64,000 bases of DNA from Lysobacter arseniciresistens ZS79 (lineage in GTDB: Bacteria > Pseudomonadota > Gammaproteobacteria > Xanthomonadales > Xanthomonadaceae), in assembly GCF_000768335.1 (NCBI RefSeq), contig NZ_AVPT01000010.1:1-64000 (forward strand), read 5' to 3'. Numbering within the stretch: position 1 is the stretch's first letter; every line of letters begins with the position of its first letter. A program made the translations under genes and the position numbers. Shown here piece after piece: positions 18,341 to 31,200 of this stretch. The notes below the pieces were generated by a model. It did not search any database, was not told the origin of the DNA, and was given only the letters and a program-made list of their open reading frames with translations.

Positions 18341-19035
18341 TGAAACTGCTCGCGTTCGAACTGGCGACCGAAGCCTGCTCGGTGTCGCTGTGGCTGGATG
18401 GCGAGGTGCGCGAGCGGTTCGAAGTCGCCCCGCGCCGCCACGCCGAACTTGCGTTGCCGTGGGCCGCGGCGCTGCTGGCCGAAGCCGGCATCGCGCGCTC
18501 GCAGCTCGACGCCATCGCGGTCGGGCGCGGTCCCGGAGCGTTCACCGGCGTGCGGCTGGCGATCGCGATCGGGCAGGGCGTCGCGCTCGCGCTCGACCGG
18601 CCGATGGTCGGCATCTCCACCCTCGCCGCGCTCGCGCGGCAGGCCGGCGAAGGCCGGGTGCTGGCGACGATCGACGCGCGAATGAGCGAGGTCTACGCCG
18701 CCACGTACGAACGCAGCGGCGATGAACTGCGGCTGCTCGACTCCGAAACCGTCGGGCCGCCGGACCAGGTGCGGCTACCCGACGACGACACCGGCTGGCA
18801 CGGCGTCGGCACCGGCCTGGAGGCCTGCGACGGCGCCCTGCGTATCCGCCTGGCCGACCGCCTCGCGAGCGCTGGTGGCCACGCGCTGCCGCGCGCGGGC
18901 GATGTCGCCCACCTCGGCGCGCTGGCCGCCACCCGCGGGGAACTCGTCGCCCCCGAGCGGGTCGAACCGGCTTACCTGCGCAACAACGTGGCGCTGACCC
19001 TCGCCCAGCAGCAGGCCCTGCGCGAGCGCCGCTGA
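18340..19035 (+). CDS. tsaB: tRNA threonylcarbamoyladenosine biosynthesis protein TsaB
   Basis: TsaB is the non-catalytic partner of TsaD in adding threonylcarbamoyl to A37 of ANN-decoding tRNAs. The 231-residue protein begins with the ASKHA phosphate-binding strand FELATEACSVSL, followed by the family signature VGRGPGAFTGVRLAI and IDARMSEVYAA. Start ATG 18340 overlaps the helicase stop (TGATG) and follows GGAGG. This pairing next to a DinG/YoaA helicase also occurs in other gammaproteobacteria. Confidence 0.93.
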   Translation: MKLLAFELATEACSVSLWLDGEVRERFEVAPRRHAELALPWAAALLAEAGIARSQLDAIAVGRGPGAFTGVRLAIAIGQGVALALDRPMVGISTLAALARQAGEGRVLATIDARMSEVYAATYERSGDELRLLDSETVGPPDQVRLPDDDTGWHGVGTGLEACDGALRIRLADRLASAGGHALPRAGDVAHLGALAATRGELVAPERVEPAYLRNNVALTLAQQQALRERR

Positions 19036-19068
19036 CCGGCGCGCTCCGCCGACCCGGAGGAGCAACCG

Positions 19069-19698
19069 ATGAACCCCCGACCCGAGCGCGGCAACACCCG
19101 TCCCGTCCTGCGCTGGCTGCGTGCCGAAGCGCTGCCGCTGCTGGTGATGCTGCTGTTGCTGACCGCCGCGCGCTCCTCGTTCGCCAACCACTACCACGTG
19201 CCGAGCGGCTCGATGCAGCCGACGCTGATGCCGGGTGACCGCGTCGTGGTCGACATGACCGCCTACGGCCTGCGCCTGCCGTTCACCGACATCGACGTCG
19301 TCGAACGCGCCACGCCGCGCCCGGGCGAAGTGGTGGTGTTCGACTCGCCGGTCGACGGTACCCGCTTGATCAAGCGCGTGGTGGCGGTCGGCGGTGACCG
19401 CGTCGACGTGATCGACGGGCGGCTGTGGATCGATGGCGAGCGCAGCCAGCTGCACCGTCGTGCGGAACCAACGGAGGCTTTCGGTGAACGTATCGCTCAT
19501 CTCGACCTGTCCGACGGCGGCGGCCGCGACGTGCACGGCCTGGTCGTGCCCGAGGGCCAGGTGCTGGTGATGGGCGACCACCGCGGCGCCAGTTTCGACG
19601 GTCGCTACTTCGGGCTGGTGCCGCAATCGGAGTTCTACGGCCGCGCGGTCGCCGTGTACTGGCGCAGCGGCGAAGCCTTCGTCTGGCAGCCGTTGTAG
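19069..19698 (+). CDS. lepB: Signal peptidase I (LepB family, short form)
   Basis: This membrane protease removes signal peptides on the outer face of the inner membrane. Its 209 residues include one N-terminal membrane segment (about 20-36), the catalytic Ser motif VPSGSMQPTL (S48), the general base K102 in RLIKRVVAVGGD and the C-terminal box VMGDHRGASFDGR. It has one transmembrane helix and is shorter than E. coli LepB, so it may be a second or specialised copy; that is why the symbol is tentative. GGAGG precedes the ATG. The convergent tonB-like stop lies 12 bp away with no terminator. Confidence 0.88.
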   Translation: MNPRPERGNTRPVLRWLRAEALPLLVMLLLLTAARSSFANHYHVPSGSMQPTLMPGDRVVVDMTAYGLRLPFTDIDVVERATPRPGEVVVFDSPVDGTRLIKRVVAVGGDRVDVIDGRLWIDGERSQLHRRAEPTEAFGERIAHLDLSDGGGRDVHGLVVPEGQVLVMGDHRGASFDGRYFGLVPQSEFYGRAVAVYWRSGEAFVWQPL

Positions 19699-19710
19699 GC
19701 GTCGCGCCGG

Positions 19711-20588
19711 CTACCGGTCGACCAGCTCCCCGCCCGGCAGGAACGCCCAGGTGCGGGTGACGTGCAGGACGTCAGGGTCTTCCCCGGTCCGCGGCAGGGG
19801 CGGGTAGGGCTCGGCCAGCCTGGCGATGCGCAGGGCCGATGCGTCCAGCAGCGGGATGCCGCTGGAGACGACGATCGCCGAGTCCTCGACGCTGCCGTCG
19901 CGGCGGATCGCCACGCTGATGACGACCTGCCCCCCGAGCCGGCGGCGGCGTGCCTCGTCGGGGTAGTTGAGGTTGCCGACCCGCTCGACCCGGTCGACCC
20001 ATTCGCGCAGGTAGCCCGCCCAGGCGTACTCGGTGGTGCTGGCCGAGACGAACTTGCGCTTGGGCCGCTTGGCGTAGCGCTCCGAGCGCAGGTGGATCTC
20101 GGCGGCGAGCCGGGCCATCGCCATGTCGTGGCTGATCTGTTCCTCGCCGCGCGGCCGCGGACGCTCGTCTGGCGGCGGGGTTTCCAGCGCGGCCGGGGTG
20201 GCGGAGTCGCCGCGGGTGCTGCTGACCACGCGCGCCTGCGGCGGCGGTTGCGGCGCGGGCGACTGCGCGCGCAGTTCGCGCGGGGCGACGCCGGCGGTCG
20301 CGGCCGGCAGCGGTCCGGAGACCGGCTCGCTCGGCCGGCTGCTGCTGTCGTGCTCGCCGCCGCCCTGGTTGCTGGCCTGGGCGAGGAAGTCGGCCTGCTC
20401 GGGCGACAGTTCGGTGGTGGTGCGGGTGAGGATGACATCGAGCGTCGGCACGACCGGGGCGGCGCTTTCCACCGCGAAGCCGACGCCGAGCAGGACGATG
20501 CCGTGCACCAGCAGCGACAGCATCGTGGTGGCCGTCAGCCGCTGGCCCTCGTCGATGCCGGGCCGGGCCGGTGTCGCCGCCACCGCGC

Positions 20589-20592
<4 letters not shown>
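19711..20592 (-). CDS. TonB-like energy-transducer protein
   Basis: The 293-residue protein has a short cytoplasmic N-terminus, one membrane helix (MLSLLVHGIVLLGVGFAV), a Pro/Ser/Gln-rich periplasmic spacer and a C-terminal TonB domain (GNLNYPDEARRRRLGGQVVISVAI, then IPLLDASALRIARLAEPYPPLP, described here in parts). It couples the proton-motive force to outer-membrane receptors, normally with ExbB and ExbD, which are not nearby. The ATG at 20592 overlaps the gshB stop by 4 bases, so it is the second gene of a gshB operon. That pairing is seen in Xanthomonadaceae. Which receptor it serves is unknown. Confidence 0.85.
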
Positions 20593-21542
<950 letters not shown>

Positions 21543-21644
21543 GGCGGCGCAGGGCAGGGGGGGACGTGGCGATGGTAGCAGCCGCCCCGGCCGCGTCCGC
21601 GCGACCGCGGTCGCATTCATGTTCGTCACAACCCCGCGCCGCGC

Positions 21645-21673
21645 TTGACAGCACGGGCGCGGCTTGGAATAAA
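21645..21673 (+). promoter_or_regulatory. Sigma-70-like promoter of the pil-chp operon
   Basis: A perfect -35 TTGACA (21645-21650) is followed after 17 bp by AATAAA (21668-21673), a moderate -10. It lies about 62 bp upstream of the pilG ATG in the divergent gshB-pilG region. Confidence 0.55.
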
Positions 21674-21734
21674 GGCAGCCACGCGACGCGCCGGGGGTTC
21701 CGCGTCGGCGCTTCGCACTGGGGGACACTGGAAC

Positions 21735-22133
21735 ATGCAGGACGAGGGTCGCAACGGCAGCCTCGATGGGTTGCGGGTCATGGTGATCGATGACTCCAAG
21801 ACCATCCGCCGTACCGCTGAAACGTTGCTCAAACGCGAAGGATGCTCGGTGGTGACCGCCACGGACGGGTTCGAGGCACTGGCCAAGATCGCCGACCAGC
21901 AGCCGCAGATCATCTTCGTCGACATCATGATGCCGCGGCTGGACGGCTACCAGACCTGCGCGCTGATCAAGAACAACCAGTTGTTCAAGGGCACGCCGGT
22001 CATCATGCTGTCGTCCAAGGACGGCCTGTTCGACAAGGCCCGTGGCCGCATCGTCGGCTCCGAGCAGTACCTGACCAAACCATTCACGCGCGAGGAGCTC
22101 CTCGACGCGATCCGCACGCACGTCAACGCCTGA
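21735..22133 (+). CDS. pilG: Twitching motility response regulator PilG
   Basis: PilG is a stand-alone receiver of the Pil-Chp system that promotes pilus extension. The protein has 132 residues: acidic pair D19-D20 in VIDDSK, phospho-acceptor D63 in FVDIMMPRLDG, and the conserved Lys in YLTKPF. There is no output domain. The short N-terminal extension before the receiver is usual for PilG. It is the first gene of the operon, preceded by the TTGACA promoter. Confidence 0.93.
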   Translation: MQDEGRNGSLDGLRVMVIDDSKTIRRTAETLLKREGCSVVTATDGFEALAKIADQQPQIIFVDIMMPRLDGYQTCALIKNNQLFKGTPVIMLSSKDGLFDKARGRIVGSEQYLTKPFTREELLDAIRTHVNA

Positions 22134-22151
22134 CCGGGGGGTAGGGCACCA

Positions 22152-22517
22152 ATGGCACGTATTCTTCTGATCGAGGACTCGCCGACCGACACGGCCGTCC
22201 TGACCCAGCTGCTCGAGCGCAACGGCCACGACGTGATGGCCTCCGGCAGCGCCGAGGACGGCATCGACGTGTGCCGCCGCGAGCAGCCCGACCTGGTCCT
22301 GATGGACGTGATCCTGCCGGGCATGAACGGCTTCCAGGCCACCCGCGCGCTGTCGCGGGACGACGAGACCAAGGCCATCCCGGTGCTGATCGTCAGCACC
22401 AAGGGCATGGAGACCGACAAGGCCTGGGGCCTGCGCCAGGGCGCCAAGGACTACATCGTCAAGCCGCCGCGCGAAGACGAGCTGATCGCCCGCATCAACG
22501 CGCTGCTGGGATCGTGA
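22152..22517 (+). CDS. pilH: Twitching motility response regulator PilH
   Basis: PilH is the second stand-alone receiver of the Pil-Chp system, thought to draw phosphate from the kinase and favour retraction. It has 121 residues with acidic E8-D9, phospho-acceptor D52 in LMDVILPGMNG, and the Lys in DYIVKPP. It starts 18 bp after pilG; its stop overlaps the pilI GTG by 4 bases. Confidence 0.93.
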   Translation: MARILLIEDSPTDTAVLTQLLERNGHDVMASGSAEDGIDVCRREQPDLVLMDVILPGMNGFQATRALSRDDETKAIPVLIVSTKGMETDKAWGLRQGAKDYIVKPPREDELIARINALLGS

Positions 22518-23179
22518 ACGCCTCGCCGTCAGTGGAAGCGCCGGTGGATGTGGCTCCGTTCGATCTGCTGGCCGACTACGAGCGCCGCAGCCTGGCGCAC
22601 GTCGCCGGCCTGCCCGAGCAGCTCGACGCGCCGGGTCTGTGGCGTGGCGTCGGCTACCGCATCGGTGGCCGCCGGCTAGCGTCGGAGTTCGGCGAGGTGC
22701 TGGAAATCCTGCCGCTGCCGCAGGTCACGCCCGTGCCGGGCGCGCAGCCGTGGATGCTCGGCCTGGCCAACGTCCGCGGCAACCTGCTGCCGATCGTCGA
22801 CCTCAAGCAGTTCCTCGAAGGCGAGCGCACGGTGCTGCACGAGAGCCAGCGCATCCTGCTGGTGCGCCAGCCCGGCGGCGACGTCGCGGTCCTGATCGAC
22901 GAACTGCACGGCCAGCGCAGCTTCAACGAGCAGCAACTGGTGATCCCCGGCGACGAGGCCGAGACCGCCCTGGCCGCGGGCCGCTACAGCCACTTCATCG
23001 ACCGCGCCTACCGGCTGGACGGAGCGGTCTGGGGCATCTTCAGCCTCGAGCGGCTGGCCCGCACCCCCGAATTCCGACAGGCCGCGTCCGACATGGCGCG
23101 GCCGGATCCCCGCAACAACGAGTCCAACACCGGTCCCGCCGGCGTCAGCACCACACTTGAGGTCGAACATGAGCACTGA
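22514..23179 (+). CDS. pilI: CheW-like adaptor PilI
   Basis: PilI links the receptor PilJ to the kinase ChpA. This 221-residue protein has a CheW domain with [38 protein letters not shown] and SYHF-like C-terminal strands. The N-terminal 30 residues and the C-terminal 30 (Asn/Thr/Glu-rich) are extra to the domain. The GTG at 22514 overlaps the pilH stop; the stop lies inside the first codons of pilJ. Confidence 0.9.
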   Translation: MNASPSVEAPVDVAPFDLLADYERRSLAHVAGLPEQLDAPGLWRGVGYRIGGRRLASEFGEVLEILPLPQVTPVPGAQPWMLGLANVRGNLLPIVDLKQFLEGERTVLHESQRILLVRQPGGDVAVLIDELHGQRSFNEQQLVIPGDEAETALAAGRYSHFIDRAYRLDGAVWGIFSLERLARTPEFRQAASDMARPDPRNNESNTGPAGVSTTLEVEHEH

Positions 23180-25190
23180 GATGAATTCCGTCGCCGGGAA
23201 GGCCCGCAACGTCGGGGTCAACACCTGGTTGATCCTGCTGGGACTGGCGGTGCTGGTGTTCGGCCTGAACACCGGCTACGCGACCTGGAAAGCCGCCCGA
23301 CTCGGCGGCGCGAGCGCCTCGGCCTCGGCGCTGCAGGTGCAGTCGCAGCAGCTGGCGGTGCAGGGCCAGGGCGCGGTGGGCGGTGACGCCGCCGCGTTCG
23401 CCGCGTTCAAGAACACCCAGGCGCAGATCGACGACAACGTAGGCGACCTCAACGCCAACTTCGGCGACACCACCGGCGTCGCCGGCCCGATCCGCACCGT
23501 GACCGAGACCTGGGCGCCGCTGGACAAGAGCGCCGAGCAGCTGATCGCCAGCGAGGCCGCGGTGCTGGGCCTGGCCGAGAACGCCGAGAGCTTCACCAGC
23601 CGCGTGCCGCAGCTGCAGGCCAGCCTCGACGAACTGGTCCGCGCGATGTCGACCAGCGGCTCGCCGTCCTCGCAGGTCTACTACGCCCTGCGCCAGGTCG
23701 TGCTGTCGGGAACCATGGCCCGACGCGTCACCGAGATCCGCGCCGGCGGCGCGGGCGCGGCGGCGGCCGGCGAAGGCCTGGTCCGCGACGTCGCGATCTT
23801 CGACAACGTCATGACCGGCCTGCGCGCCGGCGACGAGGCGACCGGCGTCAACGCGCTGTCCAACTCCGGCGCACTGGCCGCGCTCGGCCAGGCCGAGACC
23901 CTGTGGAAGGAAATGAAGACCGACGTCGACGCGATCCTGTCGACCTCGCAGAACCTATTCCGCGCGCAGGCCGCGGCCGACGCGATCACCGCCGGTTCCG
24001 ACAAACTGCTGGCCGACAGCCGCTCGCTGTTCGACGCCTTCACCGCGTTCGGTTCGCTCAAGGACACCAGCATCCTCGGCAACCTGTGGATCTCGATCGT
24101 GTCCGGTGCGCTGGCACTGCTGGCGATCGTCGGCTTGCTGGTGTCGCTGAACCGCCAGCAGCAGGCGCGCTACCAGACCACCAAGGAGCTCAACGACCGC
24201 AACCAGGAGGCGATCATGCGCCTGCTGGACGAAATGGGCTCGCTCGCGGAAGGCGACCTGACCGTGAAGGCGACCGTGACCGAGGACATGACCGGCGCGA
24301 TCGCGGACTCGATCAACTTCGCCGTCGAGCAGCTGCGCAGCCTGGTGCAGACGATTACCGACACCTCGGTGCAGGTGGCCTCCAGCGCACAGGAGACGCA
24401 GGCCACCGCCATGCACCTGGCCGAGGCCGCCGAGCACCAGGCGCAGGAGATCACCTCCGCCTCCAGCCGAATCAGTGAAATCGCGGCCAGCATCGACCAG
24501 GTGTCGAAGAACTCCGCCGAATCCGCGGACGTGGCGCAGCGCTCGGTGCAGATCGCGACCGCCGGTGCCGGCGTCGTGCGCCAGACGATCCAGGGCATGG
24601 ACAACATCCGTGACCAGATCCAGGAGACCTCCAAGCGCATCAAGCGCCTCGGCGAGAGCTCGCAGGAGATCGGCTCGATCGTTGAACTGATCAACGACAT
24701 TTCCGAACAGACCAACATCCTCGCGCTCAACGCGGCCATCCAGGCGGCGTCGGCGGGTGAAGCGGGCCGCGGCTTCGCGGTCGTGGCCGACGAAGTGCAG
24801 CGCCTCGCGGAACGCTCGTCCAACGCGACCAAGCGAATCGAATCGCTGGTGCAGACCATTCAGGCCGATACCAACGAGGCGGTCAGCTCGATGGAGCAGA
24901 CGACCTCCGAAGTGGTCGCCGGTGCGCGACTGGCCGAGGATGCGGGTACCGCGCTGGGCGAGATCGAAAAGGTGTCTTCGGACCTGTCGGGCCTCATCCA
25001 GGGCATCTCGTCGGCGGCGCAGCAGCAGTCCGGCGCGGCGGCCAACATCACCCAGACGATGCACACGATCCAGCAGATCACCTCGCAGACCACCCAGGGC
25101 GCCAACCAGACCGCACAGTCGATTGGAAACCTGGCGCAGCTCGCCGCCGACCTGCGCCGCTCGGTCGCCGACTTCAAGCTGCCGGCCTGA
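23169..25190 (+). CDS. pilJ: Pilus-associated methyl-accepting chemotaxis receptor PilJ
   Basis: PilJ is the inner-membrane chemoreceptor of the Pil-Chp system. The protein has 673 residues: a first membrane helix (about 16-38), a periplasmic domain rich in Ala and Ser, a second membrane helix (about 303-325), a HAMP-like segment and a long cytoplasmic coiled coil. Its signalling tip is [15 protein letters not shown], followed by [19 protein letters not shown]. The C-terminus lacks a CheR-docking pentapeptide. ATG 23169 overlaps the end of pilI by 11 bases. Confidence 0.93.
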   Translation: MSTEMNSVAGKARNVGVNTWLILLGLAVLVFGLNTGYATWKAARLGGASASASALQVQSQQLAVQGQGAVGGDAAAFAAFKNTQAQIDDNVGDLNANFGDTTGVAGPIRTVTETWAPLDKSAEQLIASEAAVLGLAENAESFTSRVPQLQASLDELVRAMSTSGSPSSQVYYALRQVVLSGTMARRVTEIRAGGAGAAAAGEGLVRDVAIFDNVMTGLRAGDEATGVNALSNSGALAALGQAETLWKEMKTDVDAILSTSQNLFRAQAAADAITAGSDKLLADSRSLFDAFTAFGSLKDTSILGNLWISIVSGALALLAIVGLLVSLNRQQQARYQTTKELNDRNQEAIMRLLDEMGSLAEGDLTVKATVTEDMTGAIADSINFAVEQLRSLVQTITDTSVQVASSAQETQATAMHLAEAAEHQAQEITSASSRISEIAASIDQVSKNSAESADVAQRSVQIATAGAGVVRQTIQGMDNIRDQIQETSKRIKRLGESSQEIGSIVELINDISEQTNILALNAAIQAASAGEAGRGFAVVADEVQRLAERSSNATKRIESLVQTIQADTNEAVSSMEQTTSEVVAGARLAEDAGTALGEIEKVSSDLSGLIQGISSAAQQQSGAAANITQTMHTIQQITSQTTQGANQTAQSIGNLAQLAADLRRSVADFKLPA

Positions 25191-25272
25191 GGCGCGGATT
25201 GGATCGATCGATGAACTGCCTGACCCCCGGCCGACGCTGCCCATGGCACGGCTCCGCTGATCGGCGGGGTGG

Positions 25273-28200
25273 ATGATGACCGTGATGCGCGACGCAATCG
25301 ACACCACCACGCTCGGCTGGATCAAGCCCGAACTGGACGAGACCCTGCGCCAGGCGCGCCAGGAGATCGAGTCCTACGTCGAGGCTCCCGGCGACGCCGA
25401 CCGGATGCGCGCATGCGCCCGCCACCTGCACCAGGTGCACGGCACGCTGCGGATGGTCGAGCTGTACGCCCCGGCGATGGTCGCCGAGGAGATGGAGCGC
25501 CTGGCGCTTGCTCTCGTCCACGGTGAAATCACCGACCGCGACGACGCCTGCGCGATGCTCATGCGCGGCGCGGTGCAGCTGCCCGACTACCTTGAACGCC
25601 TGCAGGGCGGCCATCGCGACATCCCGATCGTGCTGCTGCCGCTGCTCAACGAGCTGCGCGCCAGCCGCGGCGAGGCGGGGCTCAACGAGAGCGTGCTGTT
25701 CGCGCCCGACCTCGACCGTCCGCTGCCGACCCACCTGCCGGCCCCGGTGGCGGTGGCGACGACGATCCGCAGCGGTGCCCGCCCGGCCAGCCCGGGGCTG
25801 GTGGCGCTGCGCCACGCACTGGCCCAGTGGCCGGAAGACGGCGCCCCGGCCGACCCCGCGCAACTGGCGTCGGCGATGGAAGGGCTGCTGCCGGAGGTGT
25901 CGGTCGAGCCGCTGCGACGCATGCTGTGGGTGGCCTCCTCGGTCGCCAACGCGATGCGCGACGGCGCGCTGCCGGCTACCCGCGCCCTGCGCCAGGCCTT
26001 CGGCGGCGTCGAGCGCGAGGCGCGCCACGTCCTCGACGACCAGGATTTCAACGCCGCGGCGAACGGCCCCAACGCCGAGCCGACCCGGCAACTGCTGTAC
26101 CACGTCGCCCACGCACCGGGCAGCCATCCGGCGCTCGACGACCTGCGCCGCACCTTCGACCTGGACGCCCAGCTGCCCAGCGAGTCGGAGATCGAACATG
26201 CCCGCGGCAGCCTCAGCGGCCGCAATCGCGCACTGCTGGACACCGTGTCGGCGGCGATCAAGGAAGACCTGCTGCGGGTCAAGGACGCGCTCGACCTGCA
26301 CCTGCGCACCGGCAGCACCGAGGTCGCCGACCTGCGTCCGCAGGTCGAGGCGCTCGGGCGGGTGAGTGACACCCTCGGCATGATGGGCCTGGGCATCGCG
26401 CGCGGCGTGGTGCTGCAGCAGCGCGACGCGATGCACGAGATCGTCGCCGGCCAGCGCGCCGCCGACGAGTCGGTGCTGCTCGATGTCGCCGGCGCCCTGC
26501 TGTACGTCGACGCCTCGCTGGACGAGCAGGTTTCGCGCCTGGGCCTGTCCGACGAGCGCGCCGACGAGGACCTGCTGGCGAGCGAGTCGCGCAAGGTGCT
26601 GGAGGTGGTGGTCCGCGAGGCGATCGCCAACTTCGGCGATGCGCGCCAGTCGTTCGTCGCCTTCGTCGAGACCAACTGGGACCACGCCGAGCTGGTGGAG
26701 ATCCCGCGCCTGCTGGACGAGGTCGGCGGCGCCCTGCGCATCCTCGACCTGCACCTGCCGGCCGACTACCTGGTCGGCGTCAAGCGCTACACCGAGGTCG
26801 AGCTGATCGGCCGCAAGCGCGTGCCCAACGGCCAGCAGCTGGACACCATGGCCGACGCGCTGGCCAGCGTCGAGTACTACCTGGAGGCCCTGCGCGAGCA
26901 GCGCCCCAACCGCGACCGGATCCTCGAGATCGCGCGCCAGAGCCTGGAGTCGCTGGGCTACTGGCCGTTGCCGCCGGAAGCCCCGGCCGGGCAGCCGGCC
27001 GACGCGTCGCCGCTGTCGGTCGAGGACGAAAACCTTGCCGCCGCGGCGCTGGACATGGCCTCGTCGAGCATCCCGGCCCCGGTGGTCGCGCCGCCGGTGG
27101 TCGAGGCCGCAGTTCCCGTGCCGACGCCGGCACCCGCGCCGGCGCCGGTCGGCTCGCCGTCGCTGCCGACGCTTGGTGGCTTCGAGCGCAGCGACGACAT
27201 CGACGACGAGATCCGCGAGGTCTTCCTCGAGGAACTCGAAGAGGAGATCGCCAACCTCGGCCCGATGCTGGACAGCTGGCGTCGCAACCCCGACAACCTC
27301 GAGCAGCTTCGCTCGATCCGGCGCGTGTTCCACACCCTGAAGGGCAGCGGCCGGCTGGTCGGTGCCCGCACGCTGGGCGAGTTCAGCTGGAAGATCGAGA
27401 ACATGCTCAACCGCGTGCTCGACGGCAGCCGTCCCGCCAGCCCGGCGGTGGTGGCGGTCGTCGATCACGCCCATGAGGCGCTGCCCGGCCTGCACGCCGC
27501 GTTGCAGGGCCGCGGTGTCCACGGCGACCTGGAGGGTATCGAGGCCGTTGCCGAGCGCGTGGCCGCGGGCGAGGAAGCGACCTACGTCGCACCCGCACCC
27601 GCACCGGTGGCGGTGGTGGACGCCGCGCCGGTCGAGGACATTGCCGCAGTCGAACCGACGGCGGAAGCCGCGCCGGAGCCCGAACCGTTCGACGCGCCAC
27701 TGGATGAGCCGGCAATCCCGGTAGCGCCCGTCGCCGCCGACGAAGGTGGCGTCCCGGCTTCGGTCGACCCGGTGCTGCTGGAGATCCTCAGCGCCGAAGT
27801 CACCGGGCACCTGGCGACTATCGAGCAGTGGCTGACCGCCAGCCAGCCGGAACCGCAGCCCGCGGATGACCGCCTGCAGCGCGCGATCCACACGCTCAAC
27901 GGCGCCTTCGCGATGACCGAGGTGCCGGTGATCACCGACATCACCGGTCCGGCCGAAACCTACGTCAAGCGGCTGCTGGGCGCCGCGCAGGTCCCGACCG
28001 CAGACGGCGTCGCCGCGATCGCCGCGGTCGCCGGCGCCGTGGCCGGCACCTTGGCCGCGCTGCAGTCCGACGCGCCGCGGATCCCCGAGTTCCACGGCCT
28101 GTCGGAGCGCATGCAGGCGCTCCGCGACACCCTGCCGGCCTCCAACACGCCGCCGCCGGTGGACGAGGATGCCATCCCGCTGCCGACCCGTCGCACCAGC

Positions 28201-31200
28201 GGCGTGTCGGTGGTCGACCTGACCGCCTTCGCCGGGCTTGGCGACGAGGCGCAGGCGGCTGCGGACAACACCGCCCATGCCGAGGCCGAGCGTGCCGAAG
28301 CGGAACGGCTTGAGGCCGAGCGCGCAGAAGCGGCCCGCGTCGAAGCCGAGCGTGCAGAGGCCGAGCGTGTAGAAGCCGAGCGTCTTGCCGCGGAGCGGGC
28401 GGAAGCGCAGCGGATCGAAGCCGAACGCGTGGAAGCCGAGCGTGCCGAAGCGGAGCGTCTCGAAGCCGCCCGCGTGGAGGCCGAACGCGCTGAAGCGGAG
28501 CGTATCGAGGCCGAGCGCATCGAAGCCGAGCGTCTTGCCGCGGAACGCGCCGAGGCCGAGCGTCTCGAAGCGGAACGTCTCGAAGCGGAACGTCTCGAAG
28601 CGGAACGTCTCGAAGCGGAACGTCTCGAAGCGGAACGTCTCGAAGCGGAACGTCTCGAAGCGGAACGTCTCGAAGCGGAACGTCTCGAAGCGGAACGTCT
28701 CGAAGCGGAACGTCTCGAAGCGGAACGTCTCGAAGCGGAACGTCTCGAAGCGGAACGTCTCGAAGCGGAACGTCTCGAAGCGGAACGTCTCGAAGCGGAA
28801 CGTCTCGAAGCGGAACGTCTCGAAGCGGAACGTCTCGAAGCGGAACGTCTCGAAGCGGAACGTCTCGAAGCGGAACGTCTCGAAGCGGAACGTCTCGAAG
28901 CGGAACGTCTCGAAGCGGAGCGCGCGGAAGCCGAACGTGCCGAAACGGCACGCATCGAGGCGGAGCGCGTTGAAGCCGAGCGCCTGGCCGCCGAACGTGC
29001 CGAAGCCGAACGTGCCGAGGCCGAGCGCCTCGAAGCCGAGCGGGCCGAAACCGAACGCGCCGAAGCCGCACGCCTCGAATCCGAGCGTCTCGAAGCCGCG
29101 TTGCTGGACGCCGAGCGCATCGCCGCCGAGCGTCTCGAAGCGGAGCGCGCGGAGGCCGAGCGCCTCGCCGAGGAAGAGCGCGAGTACGCGCGGCTCGAAG
29201 CCGAGTACGCCGAGGCGGACCGCCTGGCGCGCCAGGCCGCGACCGCAGAAGCTTCCGCGTCTGGTGCATCCGACGCGGACGTCGCGACCATCCCCGACAC
29301 CGAAGCCGCTGCCGAGTCCGTCGCGGAAACCCGGGAGCCCGCGATCGACTCCGCGGTCGCGGCGCTGCTCACCGCCAGCCTCGCCGACGTCGAGGACCCG
29401 GACGAGGCGCTCGATACCAGCGACCTCGACCCCGAACTCGTCGACATCTTCGTCGAGGAAGGCGGCGACCTGCTCGACCACTCCGACGGCCTGCTCGCGC
29501 AGCTGCGCGAAACCCCGGACGAGCGTGAAGCGCTGGTCGGCCTGCAGCGCGACCTGCACACCCTCAAGGGCGGCGCGCGGATGGCCGGCATCATGGCGGT
29601 CGGCGAACTCGGCCACGTCATGGAGTCGCTGCTGGAGGCCGTGGTCGACCAGCGCTGCGAACTCGGGGCCGACGGCGTGCCGTTGCTCGAGCGCGGCTTC
29701 GACCGCCTGCACGCGATGGTGACCCGCGTTGGCGACCGTCGCGCAATCGCGATGCCCGAGCGGCTGATCGCCGAGTTCGACGCACGTTCGCGCGGCCAGT
29801 CGCTGCTGCGGGCTCCGGCTGCTGCCACAGCGGCCGCACCGGAAGCCCCGGCCCCGGCGGCCGAGGTGGACGTCGCAACCACGCCGTCGCCGGCGGTCCA
29901 GCCGCAGCCGCAGCCGACCCCGCGTCCGGCCGCCCCGGTCACCCCGCGCGTTCCGTCCGAAACCGCAGCCGCGGGATCGACCCTCGCACCGCTGTCGGCG
30001 CCGATCGACGACACCCAGGCCGGCGACGACGACGACATCGGCGTGCGCGCCCCGCAGGAGCAGGTGCGCATCCGCGCCGACCTGCTCGACCGGCTGGTCA
30101 ACTACGCCGGCGAGGTGGCGATCTACCGCGCCCGCCTCGAGCAGCAGCTCGGTGCGTTCCGCGGCGCCATCGCCGAAATGGCGGCGACCAACACCCGCAT
30201 GCGCGACCAGTTGCGCCGGCTGGAGATGGAAACCGAGGCGCAGATCGTCGCCCGCTACCAGCGCGAGGGCGAGGACGGCGAGCAGCAGTTCGATCCGCTC
30301 GAGCTCGACCGCTTCTCCAACCTGCAGCAGCTGTCGCGCGCGCTGACCGAGTCGGCGGCCGACCAGAACAGCCTGCAGCTGACCCTCGACGACCTGACCC
30401 GCCAGTACGAGACCCTGCTGCTGCAGCAGTCGCGCGTCAGCTCGGAGCTGCAGGAAGGCCTCATGCGCACGCGCATGGTGCCGTTCGACGCGCTGCTGCC
30501 GCGCCTGCGCCGGGTCATTCGGCAGGCCTCGGGCGAGCTCGGCAAGCAGGTCGCGCTCAAGCTCGACGGCTCGCAGGGCGAACTCGACCGCAACGTGCTC
30601 GAGCGCATGACCGCGCCGCTGGAGCACATGCTGCGCAACTCGGTCGCCCACGGCATCGAGATGCCCGACGAGCGCAAGCGAGCCGGCAAGGCCGAGGAAG
30701 GCAGCGTCCGCATCGCGATCCGCCGCGAAGGCTCGGAAGTCGTGCTGGAAGTGGCCGACGATGGCCGCGGCCTCAACCGCGAGGCGATCCGCCGCCGCGG
30801 CGAGGAGCGCGGGCTGGTGCGTCCGGACGCGGTGCTTGGCGATGCCGACCTCGACGCGCTGATCCTGGAGCCGGGCTTCTCCACCGCCAACGAGGTCAGC
30901 CGCCTGGCCGGCCGCGGCGTCGGCATGGACGTGGTCGCCAGCGAAGTGCGCCAGCTCGGCGGCTCGCTCGACATCCGCTCCACTCCGGGCCAGGGCGTGC
31001 GCTTCACCCTGCGCCTGCCGCAGACGCTGGCGGTCACCCAGGCGGTGTTCGTCCGCATCGGCGAGACCACCTTCGCGGTGCCGATCGCCTCGGTCCGCGG
31101 CGTCGGCCGCATCGCCCGCGAGGACCTGGTCGACGCCAACGGCCAGGCGCGCGAGTCGACCTACCGCTACGGCGGCGACGACTACGCCGTGCACGACCTC

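Noticed and set aside
28561-28920. CRISPR array
   Set aside because: The 15-bp units are directly adjacent with no spacers, lie in frame within chpA, and no cas genes are near.
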